Source of the DNA: Deltaproteobacteria bacterium
Lineage (GTDB): Bacteria > Myxococcota > Kuafuiibacteriia > Kuafuiibacteriales > Kuafuiibacteriaceae
DNA length: 64,000 bases
NCBI GenBank assembly: GCA_016713425.1
Contig: JADJPE010000005.1
Location: 2,852,001-2,916,000 of the forward strand
Reading direction: 5' to 3'
Notes under the pieces: model-generated
Seen by the model: the letters and a program-made list of their open reading frames with translations, nothing else
Told to the model about the DNA's origin: nothing
Databases searched by the model: none
Part shown: positions 55,068-62,674 of the stretch, piece after piece
How positions within the stretch are numbered: the first letter of the stretch is position 1
Layout of the letters: each line of letters starts with the position of its first letter
Program-made: the position numbers and the translations under genes

Positions 55068-56621
55068 GTGCGATTGGGTATCGATTTCGGCACCACGCGC
55101 ACGGTCGTAGCTGTTTGCGACCGGGGAAACTACCCCGTGGTGGGTTTCGTCGGGCCCGGCGGTGAGTCTTTGGACTGGTATCCGACCGTCGTCGCCGAGC
55201 GCGACGGGGCGCTTCGCTATGGGCTCGAAGCGCTTGGGCTGATGGCCGACCCGAGCTGGACCGTCGTCCGGTCCTTCAAACGCTTTCTCTCGAGCCCGGC
55301 CGTTCAGCCTGATGGGATCGTGCGGATCGGCGGCACTGACCTCACGCTGCTCGACCTGCTGACTGGATTTTTCGAGGCTCTCCAGCGCGATATTCGCGAG
55401 GACTCGAACCTCCCGGAGCCAAGGCGTGCCTCGATCGATTTCGAGGCTTTCGTGGCCACGCCGGCGAATGCGCACAGCACGCAGCGCTTCCTCACGCTCG
55501 AGGCCTTCCGACGTGCCGGCTTCGAAGTCGCGGCCATGATGAACGAGCCCTCGGCGGCGGGCGTCGAATACGCCCACCGGTATCGCAACACCATCACCAA
55601 GGGCCGCGAGAACATCGTGGTCTACGACCTGGGCGGTGGCACTTTCGATGTGTCCCTCGTCCGGATGACGGGGCAGAACCACGACGTTGCGGAGTCCTCC
55701 GGCATCGCGCGGCTCGGTGGCGACGACTTCGACTCGGTGCTCCTCGATCTGGCGTTGGCGGAGCGTGGCATTAGCCGGCGGACGCTGACCTCGCGGACGC
55801 TCGAGGTGCTCAGTGTGCATTGTTGCGAGCAGAAGGAGCGCCTCAACAACAATTCCCGCAAGATCGTGATCGAGCTGGGCGCGTTCCTGAACCCGCGTGA
55901 GCGCGAGACCCTGAACGTCGCTGAAGACGCAGTGGTGACGGTCAAGGCGAGTGATTTTTACGATGCTTGCGAACCGTTGATCGAGCGAACGCTCGAGACG
56001 CTGGCTCGGGTGACGCCAGACGGCGACTCGCTCATGTCGGACGTGGCGGGCATCTACGTTGTGGGCGGCGCGTCGGCGCTCCCGGCGATTACGCGCCGGC
56101 TCCGAAAGACTTATGGACGCCGGGTTCACCGATCGCCTTACCCTTCGGCGGCGACGGCGATCGGCTTGGCGATTGCGATGGATTCCGAGGCTGGCTACCA
56201 GCTCACGGAGCGCTTTTCTCATACTTTTGGTGTGTTCCGAGAGGCGCATGACGGAGCCGAGGTTGCTTTCGACACGATCTTCGATCGAGGCACGACGTTG
56301 AAGACTTCCGAGTCCGCAGAGCTGACGCGAACGTATCGTGCGGTCCATAACGTCGGACACTTTCGGTACATCGAGTGCGGATGGTTGAGCGCACGCGGGA
56401 TCCCATCGGGCGACATCACGCCTTTCGCAGATGTGTATTTTCCGTTCGACCAGCGCCTTCAGAGCGGAAACAACAACCTCTCGACCGTCCCCATCCGACG
56501 CGCTCAGCGCCTTGGGCATTTGATTCAAGAGAAGTACGCTGTCGATCCAGCGGGCATCGTCGAGCTCACGATCACGGACTTGGATTCCGGTTATGCTTGC
56601 CGGCATCGCCTGAGCCGCTAG
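55068..56621 (+). CDS. Hsp70-like ATPase chaperone (divergent DnaK family)
   Basis: About 517 residues. I chose GTG 55068 because AGGAGG lies five bases upstream and translation then opens directly with RLGIDFGTTRT, the phosphate-1 loop. Phosphate-2 is YDLGGGTFDVSLV; adenosine motif VVGGASALPAI. FVATPANAHSTQRFLTLEAFRRAGFEV and NEPSAAGVEYA are typical. The substrate-binding region after ~375 is shorter and diverged, and there is no C-terminal lid or DnaK acidic end. It is therefore a specialised Hsp70 relative rather than DnaK. It is directly followed (no gap) by an M50 protease gene. Confidence 0.88.
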   Translation: MRLGIDFGTTRTVVAVCDRGNYPVVGFVGPGGESLDWYPTVVAERDGALRYGLEALGLMADPSWTVVRSFKRFLSSPAVQPDGIVRIGGTDLTLLDLLTGFFEALQRDIREDSNLPEPRRASIDFEAFVATPANAHSTQRFLTLEAFRRAGFEVAAMMNEPSAAGVEYAHRYRNTITKGRENIVVYDLGGGTFDVSLVRMTGQNHDVAESSGIARLGGDDFDSVLLDLALAERGISRRTLTSRTLEVLSVHCCEQKERLNNNSRKIVIELGAFLNPRERETLNVAEDAVVTVKASDFYDACEPLIERTLETLARVTPDGDSLMSDVAGIYVVGGASALPAITRRLRKTYGRRVHRSPYPSAATAIGLAIAMDSEAGYQLTERFSHTFGVFREAHDGAEVAFDTIFDRGTTLKTSESAELTRTYRAVHNVGHFRYIECGWLSARGIPSGDITPFADVYFPFDQRLQSGNNNLSTVPIRRAQRLGHLIQEKYAVDPAGIVELTITDLDSGYACRHRLSR

Positions 56622-57350
56622 ATGGAAGGCGATCTCAACGTCCTCGCGACGCTTCCAATCTGGTTCTTGGTCTTCCTGTTCTCGACGACTTGCCATGAGG
56701 CCTCTCATGCGCTCGTGGCCAAGCTGGGTGGAGATCTGACCGCCTACCAGGGCGGCCATGTGTCGCTCGACCCGCTTCCTCACATTCGACGGAGTCCGAT
56801 GGGAATGGTCGTCGTCCCGATCCTGTCGTTCATCTATATCTTTGCGACGCGAGGCACGGGGTGGATGCTCGGATGGGCAAGCGTCCCGCTCGACCCGTTC
56901 TGGGCCGCGCGCCATCCGCGACGCGCGGCCTTGGTTTCTTTGGCGGGACCGACCGCAAACTTCCTGATTCTCGTCGGTGCCGCGGTCGCGATTCGCATCG
57001 GAATCGCGACCGGCCATCTTGGCGCCCCTTCCCACATCGGCTTCGATCACGTCGTCGCGACGGCGACGGGGGGCAACAACGCGCTCACGGTCGTTCTCAG
57101 CATCCTGTTCTCGCTGAACCTGATCTTGGCGACCTTCAATTTGTTGCCCGTTCCGCCCCTCGACGGACACGGGGTCGTGCCGCTGTTCTTGAGCCCTCGA
57201 CTCGCTTCGCGATGGCACGATCTGTTTCGTGAGGGGATGTTCGGCATGATCGGCTTGTTCGTGGCTTGGTCGCTCTACGGGAAGATCTTCTCGTCGGTCT
57301 TTTTTGGCGCCATTGGCCTGCTCTACTCAGGTCTGGCCACCTACAGCTAG
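56622..57350 (+). CDS. M50-family site-2 intramembrane protease
   Basis: 242 residues, six membrane segments. The zinc site is TTCHEASHAL (HExxH) in the first helix and NLLPVPPLDGHG carries the third ligand Asp, the classic NPxPxLDG-type motif. There is no PDZ domain, matching the rhomboid-like short S2P/YdjP-type peptidases. The start ATG directly follows the Hsp70-like stop, so the two are almost surely co-transcribed. It may cut a membrane-bound factor, but the substrate is unknown. Confidence 0.9.
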   Translation: MEGDLNVLATLPIWFLVFLFSTTCHEASHALVAKLGGDLTAYQGGHVSLDPLPHIRRSPMGMVVVPILSFIYIFATRGTGWMLGWASVPLDPFWAARHPRRAALVSLAGPTANFLILVGAAVAIRIGIATGHLGAPSHIGFDHVVATATGGNNALTVVLSILFSLNLILATFNLLPVPPLDGHGVVPLFLSPRLASRWHDLFREGMFGMIGLFVAWSLYGKIFSSVFFGAIGLLYSGLATYS

Positions 57351-57764
57351 TCAGGAAGCGGCGAGTGCGTGCTCGCGCTGTTCGTGGTCTTTGAGCCACT
57401 CAGCCAGCGTGTGGGCGTAGGCGATGGTTTCGGCTTTCTGGTTTTGTTCGGTCCCGATTTTTGCCGAGCGAATCGACGATAGGATTCGATAGTGGTCGTC
57501 GACGAGCGCTTGGAGCGCATCCGACTTCGGGTGCGCGGTCGCGCCCATGCGGTCGTATAAGCCGCCCGGGCGTTCCTCCTTGGCAAAGTGCGCCTCAAGT
57601 CTTGGGAACAGCGCCTGAAGAAGCTCGACGACCTGCTCGATCGGGGATGTTTCGGATGTTTCCTTGAGTTTCTGCACCATCGTGGCCAGCATCTGGTGTT
57701 CTTCTTTGAGCTCCGCGGCGGCTTCGCGGACACTTTCAACGGACCCATTCGTCTTCACGCTCAT
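57351..57764 (-). CDS. Hemerythrin-like (HHE) domain protein
   Basis: 137 residues from ATG 57764, which has AAAGGGG upstream. A four-helix domain with ligands spaced as in HHE proteins: LKEEHQML, LEAHFAKEE, LVDDHYRIL and LKDHEQREH. Such proteins bind a di-iron centre and sense or store oxygen or nitric oxide. It lacks a signal peptide. Its stop is adjacent to the stop of the convergent protease gene. Confidence 0.8.
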   Translation of the reverse strand: MSVKTNGSVESVREAAAELKEEHQMLATMVQKLKETSETSPIEQVVELLQALFPRLEAHFAKEERPGGLYDRMGATAHPKSDALQALVDDHYRILSSIRSAKIGTEQNQKAETIAYAHTLAEWLKDHEQREHALAAS

Positions 57765-57867
57765 CGGTAGACCCCTTTGCTTCGTCCATAACACCTTTTG
57801 CCGCTTTCCGTCAGCCGCACGCCTTTCCCTTGTCTCGGCGGCCTTGTCTCGGTACGAGACTCATCGA

Positions 57868-58812
57868 GTGCTATCTTCCAACGACGTGTTGCTCGAACTC
57901 GTTCGTGTTCAGAAGTCGTTCCTAGATGGCGAGACGTCATCCGGCGCGCGTCGAACGATTCTGGGCGGCATCGACCTCGAGGTTCACGCGGGGGCGCTCA
58001 TGGCGATCGTTGGGGCGAGCGGCGCGGGCAAGTCGACGCTTCTCTCCGTGATGTCTGGTCTCGATGTCGTTTTTGACGGTGAAGTGAGGTTGAATGGGCG
58101 CGCGATCAAAGCGATGTCAGATGATGAGCGCGCCCGCCTTCGAAACGAAGCCTTCGGCTTCGTCTTCCAGTCGTTTCATCTGCTCGAGCATCTGACGGTC
58201 GCCCAGAATGTCGCCCTCCCTCTGTGGTTGGTGAAGCGGTCCGCGAAGTCATCGAAGCGGGCGACGGACGACGAGACCGACCGCATCCGTGAGGTTCTCG
58301 ACCGCGTAGGCCTCGGTGACGTGTCTCCGTCGGCCTCTGTCCGCCGTCTCTCGGGCGGGGAGCGCCAGCGGGTCGCCATGGCGCGCGCGATTGTTCATCG
58401 CCCGCACATCCTTTTCGCCGATGAGCCGACGGGAAACCTGGATGACGCGACGAGCGCCCTCGTGATCTCAGTGCTCGATGATCTGCGGCGACGCGGAAGC
58501 GCGCCGAGCGACCGGGGTACGCACGGCGACGGAGGTACGCACGGCGACCGGGGCAAGCATGCCGACCGGAGCAAGGATGCCGACCGAGGCGCGCTTGGCG
58601 ACGGAGGTATGCACGGCGACCGAGGCGCGCTTGGCGACGGAGGTATGCACGGCGACCGAGGTGCGCCTGGCGAGCACAGTGTGCGATGTGCGGTCGTTGT
58701 GGCGACGCACGATCCTCGTCTTGCTCGACGCTGTGACCGTGTGCTTCGACTCGAGAAGGGTCGTCTCGAGGAGGTTGCGGGCGATGCGCTTCGCGATGCT
58801 CTTGCGGACTGA
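57868..58812 (+). CDS. ABC transporter ATPase (LolD/MacB type) with repeat insertion
   Basis: About 314 residues from GTG 57868 (GTG 57886 is the alternative). Walker A GASGAGKSTLL, Q-loop FVFQSFHLLEHLT, signature RLSGGERQRVAMARA, Walker B and D-loop ILFADEPTGNLDD and H-loop VVVATHD identify the lipoprotein/macrolide export class. Between the D-loop and the H-loop a block of about 55 residues, DGGMHGDRGALG-type, is inserted; normally that distance is about 30 residues. The permease gene starts within its 3' end. Confidence 0.9.
   Translation: MLSSNDVLLELVRVQKSFLDGETSSGARRTILGGIDLEVHAGALMAIVGASGAGKSTLLSVMSGLDVVFDGEVRLNGRAIKAMSDDERARLRNEAFGFVFQSFHLLEHLTVAQNVALPLWLVKRSAKSSKRATDDETDRIREVLDRVGLGDVSPSASVRRLSGGERQRVAMARAIVHRPHILFADEPTGNLDDATSALVISVLDDLRRRGSAPSDRGTHGDGGTHGDRGKHADRSKDADRGALGDGGMHGDRGALGDGGMHGDRGAPGEHSVRCAVVVATHDPRLARRCDRVLRLEKGRLEEVAGDALRDALAD
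58509..58673 (+). repeat. 18/36-bp tandem repeat in ABC ATPase gene
   Basis: Degenerate 18-base units around GGAGGTACGCACGGCGAC are followed by an almost exact 36-base duplication. It encodes DRGTHGDGG-like peptide between the Walker B and H-loop codons. Confidence 0.9.
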
Positions 58813-60181
58813 GCTTCGCCGGAGCTGGCGACGGCTTCTTGTCGTGTCGATGGCCGTCGTGGCCAGCGTTTCGACGCTGACTGTGCTCGGTGGGCTTGGA
58901 CTTGGGGTCTACTCCGGTGTGGTGGAGCCTCTGCTCCCCCGGCTGCCGTTACGGCTGTTGAAGATCGAGCCTCGGGCGGTTTCGATCGGACCGATTGCCT
59001 TCGACGTTGCTTCTTTGGGTGGAGGCCTGGACGATCGGGCTCTCGAGAGGCTTAGGGCGCTCAAAGGCGTCGATGCTGTCTATCCCATCGTTGCGGCATC
59101 ATTTCCGATGCGCGCTGTCGGTGGCGAGGGGTTTATCGGACGGCGAATCCAGACCGACGTTTTCGCGACCGGCCTGAGCTCGGAGCTTGTGCACGACGAC
59201 GTCTCGGCGGGCTATACGTTCGATGATGTTGACGCTGAGGGACGAGTCCCAGTCCTCGTTGCGCGTCGTCTTCTCGAACTCTACAACACCACGGTCGCGC
59301 CGGCGATCGACAAACCGCGGCTGTCTTCTGAAGCTTTGATTGGCTTCGAGTTCGAGCTTGTGTTGGGCGCGTCGGTTGCCCGCGCCGCGCAGACGGGCGA
59401 TCCGATGGTGCGCCACGTGGCGCGGATCGTTGGTCTCTCCGACCACGCGAATCTCGTGGGGATCACCATTCCCGAGAAGACGCTCCGGCGCTGGAATCGA
59501 TGGTGGGCGGAAACACGGCGAGGAGAAACGCAGCGAGCAGAAACGCGGCGAGCAGAAACGCGGCGAGCGGAAGCGTCGCGAGCGGAAGCGTCGCGAGCAG
59601 AACGGCCGAGGGCGTCGGAGCGCGACGATGATCCGCTTTCCGGAGCCTTTGTGCGCATCGAGGATGAGGCGTTGGTGGGAGAGGTCTCGGCCGCCATCGA
59701 GCGCGCGGGCTTTCGGATGGATGAAACACCGAAACTCCTGGGCGTCGCCGTGAATGTGGGCCTCATCGTGAGCGGCTTGTTTCTGTTCGTGGTCATCGGG
59801 CTCGCCGTACTCACGATCGCTCAGGCTTTCTTTCTGCTTCTGCGCGAGCGGCGTTTCGACTTTGCGATTCTTCGAGCGTTGGGCGCTCGGCGGAAGGACG
59901 TTCGAGCGCTGGTCGTTTCGGAGGCCGCCGTCGTCGGGGCTCTGGGGGCCGTGGGCGGCGCGACGCTGGGCGTTGGGTTGCTCTTGGGGCTCGAGGCCTG
60001 GTTCTTCGCGAAGTTGCCACGACTTCCCGTGCAGCTCGATCATGTGGTCTCGTTGTCGCCTGGCTTGCTCATCGGCGCGGTTGGCTTTGGTTTCATGGCG
60101 TCCAGCCTCGGTGCGGTGGTTCCTGCGATGATGGCGACTCGGGAAGCTCCGCTCGATGTGCTCCGCGGCAGCAGCGGGTGA
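58784..60181 (+). CDS. FtsX/MacB-type ABC permease
   Basis: 465 residues from ATG 58784, with GAGGAGG ten bases upstream, overlapping the ATPase gene by 29 bases. One N-terminal helix (LLVVSMAVVASVSTLTVLGGLGLGV), a large periplasmic domain, then three C-terminal helices with the FtsX signature RRFDFAILRALGARRKDVRALVV. This is the layout of LolC/E and MacB permeases. A repeat stretch ETRRAETRRAEASRAE lies in the periplasmic domain. With the ATPase it probably extracts or exports a lipoprotein or lipid. Confidence 0.9.
   Translation: MRFAMLLRTELRRSWRRLLVVSMAVVASVSTLTVLGGLGLGVYSGVVEPLLPRLPLRLLKIEPRAVSIGPIAFDVASLGGGLDDRALERLRALKGVDAVYPIVAASFPMRAVGGEGFIGRRIQTDVFATGLSSELVHDDVSAGYTFDDVDAEGRVPVLVARRLLELYNTTVAPAIDKPRLSSEALIGFEFELVLGASVARAAQTGDPMVRHVARIVGLSDHANLVGITIPEKTLRRWNRWWAETRRGETQRAETRRAETRRAEASRAEASRAERPRASERDDDPLSGAFVRIEDEALVGEVSAAIERAGFRMDETPKLLGVAVNVGLIVSGLFLFVVIGLAVLTIAQAFFLLLRERRFDFAILRALGARRKDVRALVVSEAAVVGALGAVGGATLGVGLLLGLEAWFFAKLPRLPVQLDHVVSLSPGLLIGAVGFGFMASSLGAVVPAMMATREAPLDVLRGSSG
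59510..59604 (+). repeat. 15-bp tandem repeat in permease gene
   Basis: The unit GAAACGCGGCGAGCA and variants, six copies, encode (AETRR/AEASR) pentads. Confidence 0.9.
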
Positions 60182-60283
60182 GAGAGGCTCAAACGGTTGC
60201 CGCCAGCGCCGCGTTCGCCGCCCGGGAGGTCACTCGACTGGACGGGGCGGGGTAGGGTGGTGCTTGGGACGCCGCGGCAGAGT

Positions 60284-62674
60284 ATGGTGGCGCTCGTGTC
60301 GCAGGATTTCGAGGCTCAGGCCTTAGGGCGCTACCTCCTGCTCGACCGTATCAGTGTCGGGGGGATGGCCGAGGTCTACCGAGGGCTGTCGTCGGGCGCC
60401 GCCGGGTTCGAGCGCATGGTCGCGCTCAAGCGGATCCTTCCCGAGATCGCGTCAGATCCCGATTTCGTGGAGATGTTCATCCAGGAGGCAAAGCTGGCGG
60501 TTCAGTTCCAGCACGCCAACATTGCCCAGGTCTATGACCTAGGCGAGGTCGACCGCCGCTACTTCATCGCGATGGAGTACGTCTCTGGCGTGGACGTGCG
60601 CACGATTTGGAATGCAGCGCGTCGCCGCCGACGCCTTCTCCCGGTGGCCATGAGCTGCCACATTTTGCAGAAGTGCTGTGAGGGTCTGGACGCCGCCCAT
60701 CGCAAGACGAACGACCGAGGCGAGCCGCTGGGGCTCGTGCACCGCGATGTTTCGCCGCAAAACGTGTTGGTCTCGTTCGAGGGCGAAGTCAAAGTCATCG
60801 ACTTCGGCATCGCGAAGGTTGCCAGTCACGTCAGCAAGACGGCGGGCGGCGCGCTTCGTGGAAAATTTGGCTATATGTCGCCTGAGCATGTGCGCGGTCT
60901 TCCGGTGGATCGTCGAGCCGACATTTTCGCGTGCGGTGTGGTCTTCTATGAGCTTCTGATCGGCCGGAGGTTGTTCCTCGGAGACTCTGAGTTCTCGACG
61001 CTCGAGAACATCCGCAAGATGCCCATTGTCCCGCCCAGCGAGATCAATCGGCGATTGCCGCCAGCGCTCGACGAGATCGTGTTGAAGGCGCTCGCCCGGA
61101 ACCCTGAGGAGCGGTTTTCCTGGGCTGGCGAGATGGCGGAAGCTCTGCAGCGATTCTTGTTTGCGAGCGAGCAATCGTTCACGCGCACGGATCTGCTCAG
61201 ATATATGCATGAACATTTCGAGGAAGAGCTTGCAGAGGAGCGCGCCCGCCTCGAAGGCTACAAAGGGCTCTCATCTCGGCGCGTGCCGTTCGCAAGGCCG
61301 GTGGAAGAGCCTCCGGCCGTCATCGAGCCGAGCGACTTCGCGCGGCGCGAGGCGGAAACCAACACGGATTTTGGCGAGGCCTCAGTCGACTTCGGGGGTT
61401 CGTCTACGCCCTTGGCTTCGTCATCATCATCGGCGGTCCGGACATCGAAGCCGGAATGGACCCCATCGCTTCTGCCTTCGCCGATTCGAGAGTCTGGGCC
61501 ACTCCACAAATCTTCGGCCACCTTGAGCCCGGCAGCCGCCATTTCGCCTGACCGCTTCGCCTTTTCGTCTGCGAATACGGCGTCTGCGAATACGGCGTCT
61601 GCGAATACGGCGTCTGCGAATGCGGCATCTGCGAATGCGGCATCTGCGAATGCGGCATCTGCGAATGCGGCATCTGCGAATGCGGCGGTTGGCCCGTCGA
61701 CATCCGATCCGACCGATCCGCCGGTGCCTGGTCGATTGACCGTCGATGCGGCGATGCTGGTGCCCGAAGCCACGGGCGCACGGCCGCCCGAGAACGATGC
61801 GCGCTTTTCGCCCGGGGTTTCGGACCAAGGCGCGACCGCGACTGCGACCGCGGCTGCGGCTGCGGCGCGAGGCACGTCGGTGTTTGCAGATCGTCCGCCT
61901 CTGCCGCTTTGGGTTGGGATCTTGCTCGGCGTCGTGCTGTCGTTGGCCGTCATGGGGCTCGTGGCCGTGGTATGGCTCGCGCCGCCCGAGCCGGGGCGCG
62001 TCGTTGTGTCGGTGACGCCGACCGATATCCGTCCTCTCATCTACCTCAACGAGCAGCTCGTCGGAAACGAGGGTCACTGGACGTTCGACCTCGAACCTGC
62101 GACCTACGTCCTTCGCGTAAGCGCCGCCGGCTACGAAGATGCGCTTCGCGCGGTGCGGGTTCGGAGCGCCGAGACACGTCAGGAGTTGATTCTGCTCAGT
62201 CGTCGCCCCGGGAGCTCGGCGTTGGTGATTCGTACTGAGCCGGCAGGCCTTTCCGTGCAGATCGACGGGCAAGATACCATGAAGCGTACGCCGGCGAGGC
62301 TTGCAGGCCTCTACGCGGGCCATCATGTCGTCTCTCTGCTCTCGGCCGCGGGCAAGACTCGACACGAGTTCTCGGTTGAGTTGAGACCCAACGACGTCGG
62401 CTATTTCGATATTGACCTCTCGCGTCTACCGCCGACGCTCGACGTGACCTCGACGCCATCGGGCGCGCTCGTGACGGTCGATGACGTACCGTACGCGACG
62501 ACGCCGACGTCTATCGGCGCGCTCGAGGCCGGTTCTCGCAAGGTCCGACTGACGCTCGCCGGATGTCGCCCGTACGTCACGACGGTTCGCCTTCGCCAAG
62601 GCGACGTGCGTGCGCTCCATGGTCAACTGAAGTGCGACCCTCGCGCCCTCGCGCGCCCGAACAACGAGCCTTAG
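60284..62674 (+). CDS. Ser/Thr kinase with PEGA-like C-terminal repeats
   Basis: 796 residues from ATG 60284. Kinase domain about 18-290: glycine loop ISVGGMAEVYRG, Lys in VALKRILPE, catalytic loop LVHRDVSPQNVLV (a variant common in myxobacteria), DFG in VIDFGIAK, GKFGYMSPEH. A long disordered linker has eight SANTA/SANAA repeats. One transmembrane helix (about 540-562) is followed by three PEGA-like beta modules (VVVSVTPTDIRPLIYLNEQ, LVIRTEPAGLSVQIDGQ, LDVTSTPSGALVTVDD), presumably periplasmic. It may sense the cell envelope. Its stop overlaps the convergent glycosyltransferase stop. Confidence 0.95.
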   Translation: MVALVSQDFEAQALGRYLLLDRISVGGMAEVYRGLSSGAAGFERMVALKRILPEIASDPDFVEMFIQEAKLAVQFQHANIAQVYDLGEVDRRYFIAMEYVSGVDVRTIWNAARRRRRLLPVAMSCHILQKCCEGLDAAHRKTNDRGEPLGLVHRDVSPQNVLVSFEGEVKVIDFGIAKVASHVSKTAGGALRGKFGYMSPEHVRGLPVDRRADIFACGVVFYELLIGRRLFLGDSEFSTLENIRKMPIVPPSEINRRLPPALDEIVLKALARNPEERFSWAGEMAEALQRFLFASEQSFTRTDLLRYMHEHFEEELAEERARLEGYKGLSSRRVPFARPVEEPPAVIEPSDFARREAETNTDFGEASVDFGGSSTPLASSSSSAVRTSKPEWTPSLLPSPIRESGPLHKSSATLSPAAAISPDRFAFSSANTASANTASANTASANAASANAASANAASANAASANAAVGPSTSDPTDPPVPGRLTVDAAMLVPEATGARPPENDARFSPGVSDQGATATATAAAAAARGTSVFADRPPLPLWVGILLGVVLSLAVMGLVAVVWLAPPEPGRVVVSVTPTDIRPLIYLNEQLVGNEGHWTFDLEPATYVLRVSAAGYEDALRAVRVRSAETRQELILLSRRPGSSALVIRTEPAGLSVQIDGQDTMKRTPARLAGLYAGHHVVSLLSAAGKTRHEFSVELRPNDVGYFDIDLSRLPPTLDVTSTPSGALVTVDDVPYATTPTSIGALEAGSRKVRLTLAGCRPYVTTVRLRQGDVRALHGQLKCDPRALARPNNEP
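61568..61687 (+). repeat. 15-bp tandem repeat, 8 copies
   Basis: TCTGCGAATACGGCG (three copies) then TCTGCGAATGCGGCA (five near-copies) encode SANTA/SANAA in the kinase linker. Confidence 0.95.

Noticed and set aside
54858..57218. Minus-strand open frame of nearly 790 codons
   Set aside because: It is antisense to the Hsp70-like and M50 genes, which have clear motifs; Arg/His-rich composition is typical of a shadow frame.
61568..61687. Possible CRISPR array
   Set aside because: The copies are directly adjacent with no spacers and lie in frame inside a kinase gene. The same holds for other arrays in the window.
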